Part shown: positions 33,745-46,255 of the stretch, in pieces | How the letters are laid out: each line of letters starts with the position of its first letter | Numbering within the stretch: the stretch's first letter is position 1 | DNA from: Cepaea nemoralis | Lineage: Eukaryota; Mollusca; Gastropoda; Stylommatophora; Helicidae | NCBI GenBank assembly: GCA_014155875.1 | Contig: JACEFZ010018320.1 | Span: 550,001 to 614,000, forward strand | Direction: 5' to 3' | DNA length: 64,000 bases | Made by a program: the position numbers and the translations under genes | The notes under the pieces: model-generated | Told to the model about the DNA's origin: nothing | The model's database searches: none | What the model saw: the letters and a program-made list of their open reading frames with translations, nothing else

Positions 33745-36700
33745 TTCCAGCCACACTGGGAGACAGTAGCCAGCCACACCAGGAGACAGTAACCAGCCAC
33801 ACGAGGAGACAGTAGCCAGCCACACGAGGAGACAGTAGTCAGCCACACGAGGAGACAGAAGTCAGCCACACGAGGAGACAGTAGGCAACCGAACGGAGAG
33901 ACAATGGCCAGCCACACGAGGAGACACTAGCCAGCCATACAAGGAGACAGTAGTCAGCCACACGAGGAGACAGTAGTCAGCCACACGAGGAGACAGTAGT
34001 CAGCCACACGAGTAGACAGTAGTCAGCCACACGAGGAGACAGAAGTCAGCCACACGAGGAGACAGTAGGCAACCGAACGGAGAGACAATGGCCAGCCACA
34101 CGAGGAGACAGTAGTCAGCCACACTAGGAGACAGTAGGCAACCGAACGGAGAGACAATGGCCAGCCATACAAGGAGACAGTAGCCAGCCACACGAGGAGA
34201 CAGTAGTCAGCCACACGAGGAGACAGTAGCCAGCCTTACAAGGAGACAGTAGTCAGCCACACGAGGAGACAGTAGTCAGCCACACAAGGAGACAGTAGTC
34301 AGCCACACGAGGAGACAGTAGTCAGCCACACGAGGAGACAGTAGTCAGCCACACGAGGAGACAGTAGTCAGCCACACGAGGAGACAGTAGTCAGCCACAC
34401 GAGGAGACAGTAGTCAGCCACACGAGGAGACAGTAGTCAGCCACACGAGGAGACAGTAGTCAGCCACACGAGGAGACAGTAGTCAGCCACACGAGGAGAC
34501 AGTAGTCAGCCACACGAGGAGACAGTAGGCAACCGAACGGATAGACAATGGCCAGCCACACGAGGAGACAGTAGCCAGCCATATAAGGAGACAGTAGCCA
34601 GCCATACAAGAAGAGAGTAGCCAGCCATACAAGGAGACAGTAGCCAGCCATACAAGGAGACAGTAGCCAGCCATACAAGGAGACAGTAGCCAGCCATACA
34701 AGGAGACAGTAGCCAGCCACACGAGGAGACAGTAGCCAGCCACACGAGGAGACAGTAGCCAGCCTCACGAGGAGACAGTAGCCAGCCAAACAAGGAGACA
34801 GTAGCCAGCCATACAAGGAGACAGTAGCCAGCCATACAAGGAGACAGTAGCCAGCCATACAAGGAGACAGTAGCCAGCCACACGAGGAGACAGTAGCCAG
34901 CCACACGAGGAGACAGTAGCCAGCCACACGAGGAGACAGTAGCCAGCCATACAAGGAGACATAGGCAACCGAACGGAGAGACAATGGCCAGCCACACGAG
35001 GAGACAGTAGCCAGCCACACGAGGAGACAGTAGCCAGCCATACAAGGAGACAGTAGTCAGCTACACGAGGAGACAGTAGCCAGCCACACGAGGAGACAGT
35101 AGCCAGCCACACGAGGAGACAGTAGTCAGCCACACGAGGAGACAGTAGCCAGCCACACGAGGAGACAGTAGCCAGCTACACGAGGAGACAGTAGTCAGCT
35201 ACACGAGGAGACAGTAGCCAGCCACACGAGGAGACAGTAGCCAGCCACACGAGGAGACAGTAGCCAGCCACACGAGGAGACATTAGGCAACCGAACGGAG
35301 AGACAATGGCCAGCACACGAGGAGACAGTAGTCCAGCCATACAAGGAGACAGTAGCCAGGCCATACAAGGAGGACAGTAGCCAGCCATACAAGGAGACAG
35401 TAGCCAGCCATACAAGGAGACAGTAGCCAGCCACACGAGGAGACAGTAGCCAGCCACACGAGGAGACAGTAGCCAGCCACACGAGGAGACAATAGCCAGC
35501 CACACGAGGAGACAGTAGCCAGCCATACAAGGAGACAGTAGCCAGCCATACAAGGAGACAGTAGCCAGCCATACAAGGAGACAGTAGCCAGCCACCCTAG
35601 GAGACAGTAGCCAGCCACACGAGGAGACATTAGCCAGCCACACGAGGAGACAGTAGCCAGCCATACAAGGAGACATAGGCAACCGAACGGAGAGACAATG
35701 GCCAGCCACACGAGGAGACAGTAGCCAGCTACACGAGTAGACAGTAGCCAGCCACACGAGGAGACAGTAGCCAACCACACGAGGAGACAGTAGCCAGCCA
35801 CACGAGGAGACAGTAGTCAGCCACACGAGGAGACAGTAGGCAACCGAACGGAGAGACAATGGCCAGCCACACGAGGAGACAGTAGCAAGCCATACAAGGA
35901 GACAGTAGTCAGCCACACGAGGAGACAGTAGCCAGCCACACGAGGAGACAGTAGTCAGCCACACGAGGAGACAGTAGTCAGCCACACGAGGAGACAGTAG
36001 GCAACCGAACGGAAAGACAATGGCCAGCCACACGAGGAGACAGTAGCAAGCCATACGAGGAGACAGTAGCCAGCCACACGAGGAGACAGTAGCCAGCCAC
36101 ACGAGGAGACAGTAGCCAGCCACACGAGGAGACAGTAGCCAGCCATACAAGGAGACATAGGCAACCGAACGGAGAGACCATGGCCAGCACACGAGGAGAC
36201 AATGGCCAGCCACACGAGGAGACAATGGCCAGCCACACCAGGAGACAATAGCCAGCCACACCAGGAGACAGTAGCCAGCCACACCAGGAGACAGTAGCCA
36301 GCCACTCAAGGAGACAGTAGTCAACCCAACGGATAGACAATGGCCAGCCAGACGAGGAGACAATGGCCAGCCACACGAGGAGACAGTAACCAGCCAGACG
36401 AGTAGACAGTAGCCAGCCACACGAGGAGACAGTAGCCAGCCACACGAGGAGACAGTAGCCAGCCACTCGAGGAGACAGTAGTCAGCCACACGAGGAGACA
36501 GTAGGCAACCGAACGGAGAGACAATGGCCAGCCACACGAGGAGACAGTAGCCAGCCACACGAGGAGACAGTAGTCAGCCACACGAGGAGACAGTAGCCAG
36601 CCACACGAGGAGACAGTAGTCAGCCACATGAGGAGACAGTAGGCAACCGAACGGAGAGACAATGGGCAGCCACACGAGAAGACAGTAGCCAGCCATACAA

Positions 36701-38835
36701 GGAGACAGTAGTCAACCACACGAGGAGACAGTAGTCAGCCACACGAGGAGACAGTAGTCAGCCAAACATGGAGACAGTAGTCAGCCACACGAGGAGACAG
36801 TAGCCAGCCACACGAGGAGACAGTAGCCAGCCACACGAGGAGACAGTAGCCAGCCACACGAGGAGACAGTAGCCAGCCATACAAGCAGACATAGGCAACC
36901 GAACGGAGAGACAATGGCCAGCCACACGAGGAGACAATGGCCAGCCACACGAGGAGACAATGGCCAGCCACACCAGAAGACAATAGCCAGCCACACGAGG
37001 AGACAGTAGTCAGCCACACGAGGAGACAGTAGCCAGCCACACGAGGAGACAGTAGCCAGCCATACAAGGAGACATAGGCAACCGAACGGAGAGACCATGG
37101 CCAGCACACGAGGAGACAATGGCCAGCCACACGAGGAGACAATGGCCAGCCACACCAGGAGACAATAGCCAGCCACACCAGGAGACAGTAGCCAGCCACA
37201 CCAGGAGACAGTAGCCAGCCACTCAAGGAGACAGTAGTCAACCCAACGGATAGACAATGGCCAGCCAGACGAGGAGACAATGGCCAGCCACACGAGGAGA
37301 CAGTAACCAGCCAGACGAGTAGACAGTAGCCAGCCACACGAGGAGTACAGTAGCCAGCCACACGAGGAGACAGTAGCCAGCCACTCGAGGAGACAGTAGT
37401 CAGCCCACACGAGGAGACAGTAGGCAACCGAACGGAGAGAGACAATGGCCAGCCACACGAGGAGAACAGTAGCCAGCCACACGAGGAGACAGTAGTCAGC
37501 CACACGAGGAGACAGTAGCCAGCCACACGAGGAGACAGTAGTCAGCCACATGAGGAGACAGTAGGCAACCGAACGGAGAGACAATGGGCAGCCACACGAG
37601 AAGACAGTAGCCAGCCATACAAGGAGACAGTAGTCAACCACACGAGGAGACAGTAGTCAGCCACACGAGGAGACAGTAGTCAGCCACACATGGAGACAGT
37701 AGTCAGCCACACGAGGAGACAGTAGCCCAGCCACACGAGGAGACAGTTAGCCAGCCACACGAGGAGACAGTAGCCAGCCACACGAGGAGACAGTAGCCAG
37801 CCATACAAGCAGACATAGGCAACCGAACGGAGAGACAATGGCCAGCCACACGAGGAGACAATGGCCAGCCACACGAGGAGACAATGGCCAGCCACACCAG
37901 AAGACAATAGCCAGCCACACCAGGAGACAGTAGTCAGCCACACCAGGAGACAGTAGCCAGCCACTCAAGGAGACAGTAGGCAACCCAACGGAGAGACAAT
38001 TGCCAACCACACGAGGAGACAATGGCCCGCCACACGAGGAGACAGTAGCCAGCCACACCAGGAGACAATAGCCAGCCACACCAGGAGACAGTAGCCGGCC
38101 ACACCAGGAGACAGTAGCCAGCCACACCAGGAGACAGTAGCCAGCCACACCAGGAGACAGTGACCAGCCACATGGGGAGACAGTAGCCAGTCACTCCTGG
38201 AGACAGTATCCAGCCACACCAGGAGACAGTAGCCAGCCACACCAGGAGACAATAACCAGCCACACCAGGAGACAGTAGCCAGCCACACCAGGAGACAGTG
38301 ACCAGCCACATGGGGAGACAGTAGCCAGTCACTCCTGGAGACAGTATCCAGCCACACCAGAAGACAGTAGCCAGCCACACCAGGAGACAATAACCAGCCA
38401 CACCAGGAGACAGTAGCCAGCCACACCAGGAGACAGTAGGAAGCCACACCAGGAGACAGTAGCCAGCCACACCAGGAGACAGTGACCAGCCACATGCGGA
38501 GACAGTAGCCAGCCACACCAGGAGACAGTAGCCAGCCACACCAGGAGACAGTAGGCAGCCACACCAGGAGGACAGTAAGCAGCCACACCAGGAGACAGTA
38601 GACAGCCACACCAGGAGACAGTAGCCAGCCACACGAGGAGACAGTAGCCAGCCACACCAGGAGACAGTAGCCAGCCACACCAGGAGACAGTAGGCAGCCA
38701 CACCAGGAGACAGTAGGCAACCGAACGGAGAGACAGTGGCCAGCCACACCAGGAGACAGTGGCCAGCCACACGAGGAGACAGTGGCCAGCCACACGAGGA
38801 GACAGTGGCCAGCCACACGGGCAGACAGTAGCCAC
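33745..38835. repeat. 23-bp satellite array, about 220 monomers
   Basis: Unit ccagccacacgaggagacag + tag. Recurrent variants are 'catacaagg', 'cacaccagg', and 'aggcaaccgaacggagagac' + 'aatgg', the last marking many sub-blocks. A ~918-bp block is repeated (about 36180-37095 and 37098-38000), and a ~127-bp block recurs at 38162 and 38289. The minus strand stays open for up to 460 codons (a 69-bp, 23-residue cycle such as AGYCLLVWLATVSSCGW), as do other minus-strand frames; I treat these as incidental. Confidence 0.95.
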
Positions 38836-38918
38836 TCAGAAATCCTGAATACACATGAATGCAAAATAGCCTTGAAAATCAACCTTTAGGTGGAACGCAA
38901 CGTCCTGCCAAGCATTAA

Positions 38919-39165
38919 AATAAAATTGCATATCCTTTACATTACGTCGCAGTCAACTCCAGCATTGTTTGCTGTTGTGATCTCTTGGCAAGTTTACGTT
39001 CAGTAGTTTGCTATTGCTTTCTGAACGATCAGTACCCATACCATTTCGTAAAAACACCAACGTAAGACGGTCTGCTGCCAAATCGCAAGCTGCTTGTGCT
39101 TCTAACGCGGGTATGCGGAATTACGATCTGCGTCTGTAACCTCTTCGCCACGGAACAAGAGGTAC
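38919..39165 (-). mobile_element. SINE2
   Basis: Minus strand: ccgtggcgaagaggttacag, body gatcgttcagaaagcaatag and caaactactgaacgtaaact, 3' end gttgactgcgacgt and ggatatgcaat. The B box is eroded (gcgttagaagcac). Confidence 0.78.
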
Positions 39166-39369
39166 GTGTATTGATAAGTAGGTAGGTTGGTAGTGTGTTG
39201 GTAGAGAGGATACTGCTAAGAATACACATTTAAAGGCTTGTAGGAGCGGTAACTAGTCTACGACTGCGATGTATAATTGTACTAGTTATCGCCCTTAGAA
39301 ATGAACAATTCAAAACAATTATTTGCTACTCATCTGAGAATCTTAGGCTATGATACTGACATGAATAAG

Positions 39370-39610
39370 ACCTTGGTTTTCATTTTCTCTTTAATGTTCT
39401 CATTTTTTCCATCTTTCTATTCATCTCATCCCGTTCTTATACCGTAATGTGGTCACTGGAGGGTCTTGATTCCGTGATTATATGTTCTGTTTTGTGCATG
39501 TATTTATGTACTGATGAATGCTAGTGGCCGCAACGTCCTTGTATTGTTCGTAATTATGTTCTGTAAAGTTGCATTACTTTGTGTTATTTTATATTGTTTA
39601 AAATTAAGTT
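39370..39610 (+). mobile_element. R4 dispersed repeat, copy 2
   Basis: Shares with 40770-41062, in order: cattttctctt, attttttccat, gtagtcac-like gtggtcactgga, the hairpin module gatgaatgctagtggccgca + acgtcc, gttctgtaaagttgcattac, and ttttatattgttta. Confidence 0.62.
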
Positions 39611-39631
39611 CGGCACTATTAGAAGTAGTGT

Positions 39632-39633
39632 GC

Positions 39634-39730
<97 letters not shown>

Positions 39731-40350
39731 CGAGGTTCCAACTTCACGGCAACCGGGTCAGTCCCCATTATGCTCCGTTCCTGTGCCAGTGAATATCACA
39801 CAAAATGCTCCCCACTGTCCAATGTGAAAAGTGGAACAGATGGGAGTCTCGGCAATCCAACAGCCCGCATAGGTACACTGTGCATAATGCCGCCGCCAGA
39901 ATGCCAACACAAAATTAATCCACGAATACCACAGTTCATCATCGATGGACTCGGCAGTCGCCAGAAAGACCTCATTGACCCGAGTTTTCTCACATGGCTC
40001 GGTCTTTTACCGCAGGGCGACCCGCCGAAAGTGTCGCATAAGCACGAACTCCGCAGCTTCAGCGCCGACTCCCGGGAGTCTCCTGAAAAATGCACTCGTG
40101 AACCGAAAAGGCAACTCAGTCAATTCAGCAACAGCCGGTAGCCATTGTTCCGAACATGCAGGTCACTGTACAGGACAGATGTAAAAGCATTCCCCGCGAA
40201 TTTCACAGCTCACAGTGTCGCCCACGCACTCACTCAGTAGCAGGGCGACGGAACCATGTACTACCAGTCCAACATGAGGAAAATGCGATTGCAAACCCTA
40301 GCTGCAAGCATAAACACGCCACAGGCCTTAACGGTTCAACTCCTAACCGC
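39632..40350 (-). mobile_element. R-TAAC retroposon, minus-strand copy
   Basis: On the minus strand a ~610-bp body ends in tcgactaac and a ~95-bp (TAAC)n tail (written (GTTA)n at 39636-39730). It matches the plus-strand copies at 41857 and 43381 along its length, starting with atggcggttag and ttgaaccgttaaggcctgtg. Open frames of 80-120 codons on either strand show no recognised domain and are not consistent between copies. Confidence 0.83.
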
Positions 40351-40421
40351 CATGAGTTCAAAGCGAGCGAGCTGAGCGAAGCGAAACAAAACAAACAAAC
40401 AAAACAGTTTGTAATTATGTA

Positions 40422-40500
40422 CCGGCTCCGTGGCTAAAGGCTTGCGAACGCGGTTCGTGAGCCGGGTAACTAGGCGTTCGAAGCTCAGCTGCGACCGATA
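40422..40500 (+). mobile_element. SINE2 head fragment
   Basis: ccggctccgtggctaaaggc (A-box-like) and gcgttcgaagctcagctgcg (B box) match the SINE2 head. The body is missing; unrelated DNA follows. Confidence 0.5.
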
Positions 40501-40769
40501 TGTGCAGCTGACCGTGTCGCGTTGTGTTATAACGTGCATGTACGCGTGTTCACGCATATCAGTCCACCCAGACCTTAAGAATCGCCCCTATAACAACACA
40601 ATGGGGTCTTGGTTAGTACCACCTTCTATTTTACACGCCTCCTACCCCGCCCCCTTCTTTCTATGTGCTCACTGAGCCGTAACACCCAGCACCGGGTATA
40701 ACAACGCACCCGAGACTCTCTTAGTTACTTACAGATCCAAACTGTGAGGTGAGTATGAGGATTTTTCTC

Positions 40770-41062
40770 TATTAACATTTTTTCAACATTTTCTTCAACT
40801 AACATTCTTTTCAATTAACATTTTTTTTCAATTCTCATTTTCTCTTCATTGCTTCCATTTTTTCCATGCTTTTGTTTCTTCTCTTCTCGTCCTGTCATCA
40901 CTTTCTAATGTAGTCACAGGAGTTCTCCTTGACTGTATGTTGTGTTTGTGAATGTGTTTGGTTGCTGATGAAGGCTAATCGCCGCAACGTTCTGTATGTG
41001 TCTTAACTCTGTTATGTAAAGCTGCACTACTATATGTCATTTTATATTGTTTACACTTTCAC
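40770..41062 (+). mobile_element. R4 dispersed repeat, copy 3
   Basis: Longest R4 copy. Hairpin module ctgatgaaggctaatcgccg at 40965-40984, then caacgttc, ttatgtaaagctgcactact and tttatattgttta. Confidence 0.62.
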
Positions 41063-41097
41063 AGCTTTACCGCAGTTCCACCAAATTTTTATTGATA

Positions 41098-41216
41098 TAG
41101 GAGCCGGTCGTTCAGAAAGCTATAGCAAACCACTGAACGTAACACTTGCCTAGTACATCAACAGCAGCTGAAAAATGCTGGTGTTGACTGCAACGTCCCG
41201 TAAGGGATACGCAACA
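41098..41216 (+). mobile_element. SINE2 3' fragment with (CAA)n tail
   Basis: gccggtcgttcagaaagcta, aaaccactgaacgtaacact, gttgactgcaacgtcccgta and gggatacgcaac, then (CAA)n to about 41229. Confidence 0.7.
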
Positions 41217-41284
41217 ACAACAACAACAATTATGCTCGGTGTTTATTTAAACCTTGTGACATTTGGCTTAATCAGTCATGCGGC

Positions 41285-41515
41285 AGCTTTTAACTCCGCG
41301 GTCGATGTAGTTTACGTCAGCAATCAGAGACCAATGTCCACTTGGTGAAGTCTGCGAGTTGATTTTTTGTGTCGATCCCTCCCTCACATTTTGACAAAAC
41401 ACATGAGAGGGGAAGGATTGTCTGTTGTGTGAAAACATTCGACGTGACTAGAAAAGAAGCAGGGCAAAATGGAGGGATTTTTTAAATCCCGAGTTTAGAA
41501 GACTGCGATACCAGT
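41285..41515 (+). repeat. Flank shared with the 33-bp satellite locus
   Basis: Plus-strand counterpart of 31220-31490; see that entry for the matching words. It ends at tttagaagactgcgata, immediately before the first 52-bp monomer. Confidence 0.75.
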
Positions 41516-41856
41516 CAGTAACAGAAGAGTATCTTATCCAATGAACGCTGGTCTCTGGGCTACGAGTCAGTCAGTAACAGAAGAGTATCTCGTCCAATGA
41601 ATGCTGGTCTCTGGGCTAGCAGTCAGTAACAGAAGAGTATCTTATCCAATGAACGCTGGTCTCTGGGCTACGAGTCAGTCAGTAACAGAAGAGTATCTCA
41701 TCCAATGAACGCTGGTCTCTGGGCTACGAGTCAGTTAGTAACAGGAGAGTATCTCATCCAATGAACGCTGGTCTCTGGGCTACGAGTCAGTTAGTAACAG
41801 AAGAGTATCTCATCCAATGAACGCTGGTCTCTGGGCTACGAGTCAGTAACAGAAGA

Positions 41857-42486
41857 GTCGGTCGCCATCATGGCGGTTAGGCATTGAACCGTTAAGGCCT
41901 GTGGCGTGTTTATGCTTGCATCTACGGTTTGCAATCGCATTTCCTCACGTACATGGTTCCGTCGCCTTGCTACTGAGTGAGTGCGCGGATGACACTGTGA
42001 GCTGTGAAATTCGCGGGGAATGCTTTTACATCTGTCCTGTACAGTGACCAGAATGTTCGGAACAATGGCTACCGGCTGTTGCTGAATTGACTGAATTGCC
42101 TTTTCCGTTTACGAGTGCATTTTTCAGGAGACTCCCGGAAGTCGGCGCTTAAGCTGCTGAGTTCTTGCTTTATGCGACACTTTCGGCGGGTCGCCCTGCG
42201 GTTAAAGACCGAGCCATGTGAGAAAACTCGGGTCAATGAGGTCTTTCTGGTGACTGGTGAGTCTATCGACGATGAACATTGGCTTCATGGATTAATTTGT
42301 GTTGGCATTCAGGCGGCGGCATTATGCACAGTTTACCTGTGCGGGCTATTGGATTGCCGAGACTCCTGTCTACTTTTCACATTGGACAATGGGGAGTATT
42401 TTGTATGATATTTCACTGGCACAGGAACGGAGCATAATGGAAACGACCAGTTGCCGTGAAGTTGGAACCTCGACTAACTAGCTAAG

Positions 42487-42522
<36 letters not shown>
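41857..42522 (+). mobile_element. R-TAAC retroposon, plus-strand copy 1
   Basis: Body 41857 to about 42470, then a tail ctaactagctaagtaactaa and (CTAA)n. It interrupts a satellite monomer: the left flank ends acagaagagt and the right flank resumes acacaagagt, a possible imperfect target-site duplication. The 97-codon frame at 42115 is not shared intact by the sister copy. Confidence 0.85.
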
Positions 42523-43380
42523 ACAAGAGTATCTCATCAAATGAATGCTGGTCTCTGGGCTACCAGTCAGTAACAGAAGAGTATCTCGTCCAATGAATGC
42601 TGGTCTCTGGGCTTCCAGTCAGTAACAGAAGAGTATCTCGTCCAATTAATGCTGGTCTCTGGGCTACCAGTCAGTAACAGAAGAGTATCTCGTCCAATGA
42701 ATGCTGGTCTCTGGGCTACCAGTCAGTAACAGAAGAGTATCTCGTCCAATGAATGCTGGTTTCTGGGCTACCAGTCAGTAACAGAAGAGTATCTCGTCCA
42801 ATGAATGCTGGTCTCTCGCCTCCCAGTCAGTAACAGAAAAGTATCTCGTCCAATGAATGCTGGTCTCTGGGCTACCAGTCAGTAACAGAAGAATATCTCG
42901 TCCAATGAATGCTGGTCTCTGGGCTACCAGTCAGTAACAGAAGAGTATCTCGTCCAATGAATGCTGGTCTCTGGGCTACCAGTCAGTAACAGAAGAGTAT
43001 CTCGTCCAATGAATGCTGGTCTCTGGGCTACGAGTCAGTCAGTAACAGAAGAGTATCTCATCCAATGAACGCTGGTCTCTGGGCTACCAGTCAGTTAGTA
43101 ACAGAAGAGTATCTCATCCAATGAACGCTGGTCTCTGGGCTACCAGTCAGTTAGTAACAGAAGAGTATCTCGTCCAATGAATGCTGGTCTCTGGGCTACC
43201 AGTCAGTCAGTAACAGAAGAGTATCTCATCCAATGAACGCTGGTCTCTGGGCTACGAGTCAGTTAGTAACAGAAGAGTATCTCATCCAATGAACGCTGGT
43301 CTCTGGGCTACCAGTTAGTAACAGAAGAGTATCTCGTCCAATGAACGCTGGTCTCTGGGCTACGAGTCAGTAACAGAAGA

Positions 43381-44055
43381 GTCGGTCGCCATCATGGCGG
43401 TTAGGCATTGAACCGTTAAGGCCTGTGGCGTGTTTATGCTTGCAGCTACGGTTTGCAATCGCCTTTCCTCACGTACATGGTTCCGTCGCCTTGCTACTGA
43501 GTGAGTGCGCGGATGACACTGTGAGCTGTGAAATTCGCGGGGAATGCTTTTACATCTGTCCTGTACAGTGACCAGAATGTTCGGAACAATGGCTACCGGC
43601 TGTTGCTGAATTGACTGAATTGCCTTTTCCGTTTACGAGTGCATTTTTCAGGAGACTCCCGGAAGTCGGCGCTTAAGCTGCTGAGTTCTTGCTTTATGCG
43701 ACACTTTCGGCGGGTCGCCCTGCGGTTAAAGACCGAGCCATGTGAGAAAACTCGGGTCAATGAGGTCTTTCTGGTGACTGGTGAGTCTATCGACGATGAA
43801 CATTGGCTTTCATGGATTAATTTTGTGTTGGCATTCAGGCGGCGGCATTATGCACAGTTTACCTGTGCGGGCTATTGGATTGCCGAGACTCCTGTCTACT
43901 TTTCACATTGGACAATGGGGAGTATTTTGTATGATATTCACTGGCACAGGAACGGAGCATAATGGAGACGACCAGTTGCCGTGAAGTTGGAACCTCGACT
44001 AACTAGCTAAGTAACTAACTAACTAACTAAGTAACTAACTAACTAACTAACTAAC
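43381..44055 (+). mobile_element. R-TAAC retroposon, plus-strand copy 2
   Basis: Near-identical to 41857-42522, including the irregular tail start ctagctaagtaac. Because flanking variant monomers are also repeated, this copy arose by duplication of a ~1.53 kb segment and not by independent insertion. Confidence 0.85.
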
Positions 44056-46255
44056 ACAAGAGTATCTCATCAAATGAATGCTGGTCTCTGGGCTACCAGT
44101 CAGTAACAGAAGAGTATCTCGTCCAATGAATGCTGGTCTCTGGGCTTCCAGTCAGTAACAGAAGAGTATCTCGTCCAATTAATGCTGGTCTCTGGGCTAC
44201 CAGTCAGTAACAGAAGAGTATCTCGTCCAATGAATGCTGGTCTCTGGGCTACCAGTCAGTAACAGAAGAGTATCTCGTCCAATGAATGCTGGTCTCTGGC
44301 TACCAGTCAGTAACAGAAGAGTATCTCGTCCAATGAATGCTGGTCTCTCGCCTCCCAGTCAGTAACAGAAAAGTATCTCGTCCAATGAATGCTGGTCTCT
44401 GGGCTACCAGTCAGTAACAGCAGAATATCTCGTCCAATGAATGCTGGTCTCTGGGCTACCAGTCAGTAACAGAAGAGTATCTCGTCCAATGAATGCTGGT
44501 CTCTGGGCTACCAGTCAGTAACAGAAGAGTATCTCGTCCAATGAATGCTGGTCTCTGGGCTACCAGTCAGTAACAGAAGAGTATCTCATCAAATGAATGC
44601 TGGTCTCTGGGCTACCAGTCAGTAACAGAAGAGTATCTCGTCCAATGAATGCTGGTCTCTGGGCTACCAGTCAGTCGGTAACAGAAGAGTATCTCATCAA
44701 ATGAATGCTGGTCTCTGGGCTACCAGTCAGTAACAGAAGAGTATCTCGTCCAATGAATGCTGGTCTCTGGGCTACCAGTCAGTAACAGAAGAATATCTCG
44801 TCCAATGAATGCTGGTCTCTGGGCTACCAGTCATTAACAGAAGAGTATCTTGTCCAATGAATGCTGGTCTCTGGGCTACCAGTCAGTAACAGAAGAATAT
44901 CTCGTCCAATGAATGCTGGTCTCTGGGCTACCAGTCAGTAACAGAAGAGTATCTCGTCCAATGAATGCTGGTCTCTGGGCTACCAGTCAGTAACAGAAGA
45001 ATATCTCGTCCAATGAATGCTGGTCTCTTGGGCTACAGTCAGTAACAGAAGAATATCTCGTCCAATGAATGCTGGTCTCTGGGCTACCAGTCAGTAACAG
45101 AAGAATATCTCGTCCAGGAAATGCTGGTCTCTGGGCTACCAGTCAGTAACAGAAGAGTATCTCGTCCAATGAATGCTGGTCTCTGGGCTACCAGTCAGTA
45201 ACAGAAGAATATCTCGTCCAGGAAATGCTGGTCTCTGGGCTACTAGTTAGTAACAGAAGAGTATCTCATCAAATGAATGCTGGTCTCTGGGCTACCAGTC
45301 AGTAACAGAAGAGTATCTCGTCCAATGAATGCTGGTCTCTGGGCTACCAGTCAGAAATATCTCGTCAATATCCCCGTCTAACAGAAGAGTATCTTGTCAC
45401 TGAATGCTGGTCTATGGGCTACCAGTCAGTTAAGAGAAGAATATCTCGTCCAATGATGCTGGTCATGGGCTACCAGTCAGTAACAGAAGAGTATCTCGTC
45501 CAATGAATGCTGGTCTCTGGGATACCAGTCAGTAAGAGAAGAGTATCTAGTCCAATTGAATGCGATTGAATGGTCTTTGGTGTCTGGTTTAACCATTCGA
45601 AAGTAACGAAGATTTAAATGATGTTGTGATCTTTGTGTTTGTTGTTGAAGTGAAGGGACTGACAGATGTTGATCGTCGTCGCGATGAATTACGCTTGAGT
45701 CAGTTTGAAGCTTGATGAGTGTTGTGAAGAGATTATCTCGTGCCAATGAATGCTGGTCTCTGGGCTACCAGTCAGTAACAGAAGAATATCTCGCCCAATG
45801 AATGCTGGTCTCTGGGCTACCAGTCAGTAACAGAAGAATATCTCATCCAGGGAATGCTGGTCTCTGGGCTACCAGTCAGTAACAGAAGAGTATCTCGTCC
45901 AATGAATGCTGGTCTCTGGGCTACCAGTCAGTAACAGAAGAATATCTCGTCCAGGAAATGCTGGTCTCTGGGCTACTAGTTAGTAACAGAAGAGTATCTC
46001 GTCCAATGAATGCTGGTCTCTGGGCTACCAGTCAGTAACAGAAGAATATCTCGTCCAATGAATGCTGGTCTCTGGGCTACCAGTCAGTAACAGAAGAATA
46101 TCTCGTCCAGGGAATGCTGGTCTCTGGGCTACCAGTCAGTAACAGAAGAGTATCTACTCCAATGAATGCTGGTCTCTGGGCTACCAGTCAGTAACAGAAG
46201 AGTATCTCGTCCAATGAATGCTGGTCTCTGGGCTAACAGTCAGTAACAGAAGAGT

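Noticed and set aside
33745..38835. Long minus-strand open frames (up to 460 codons) that look like a Leu/Trp/Cys-rich membrane protein
   Set aside because: They are translations of a 23-bp repeat that lacks stops. Overlapping minus-strand frames give similar peptides, and there is no start context, unique domain or flanking gene structure.
39632..39730. Telomere-like (GTTA)n run
   Set aside because: The unit is four bases, not TTAGGG or TTAGG, and it is the tail of an R-TAAC retroposon.
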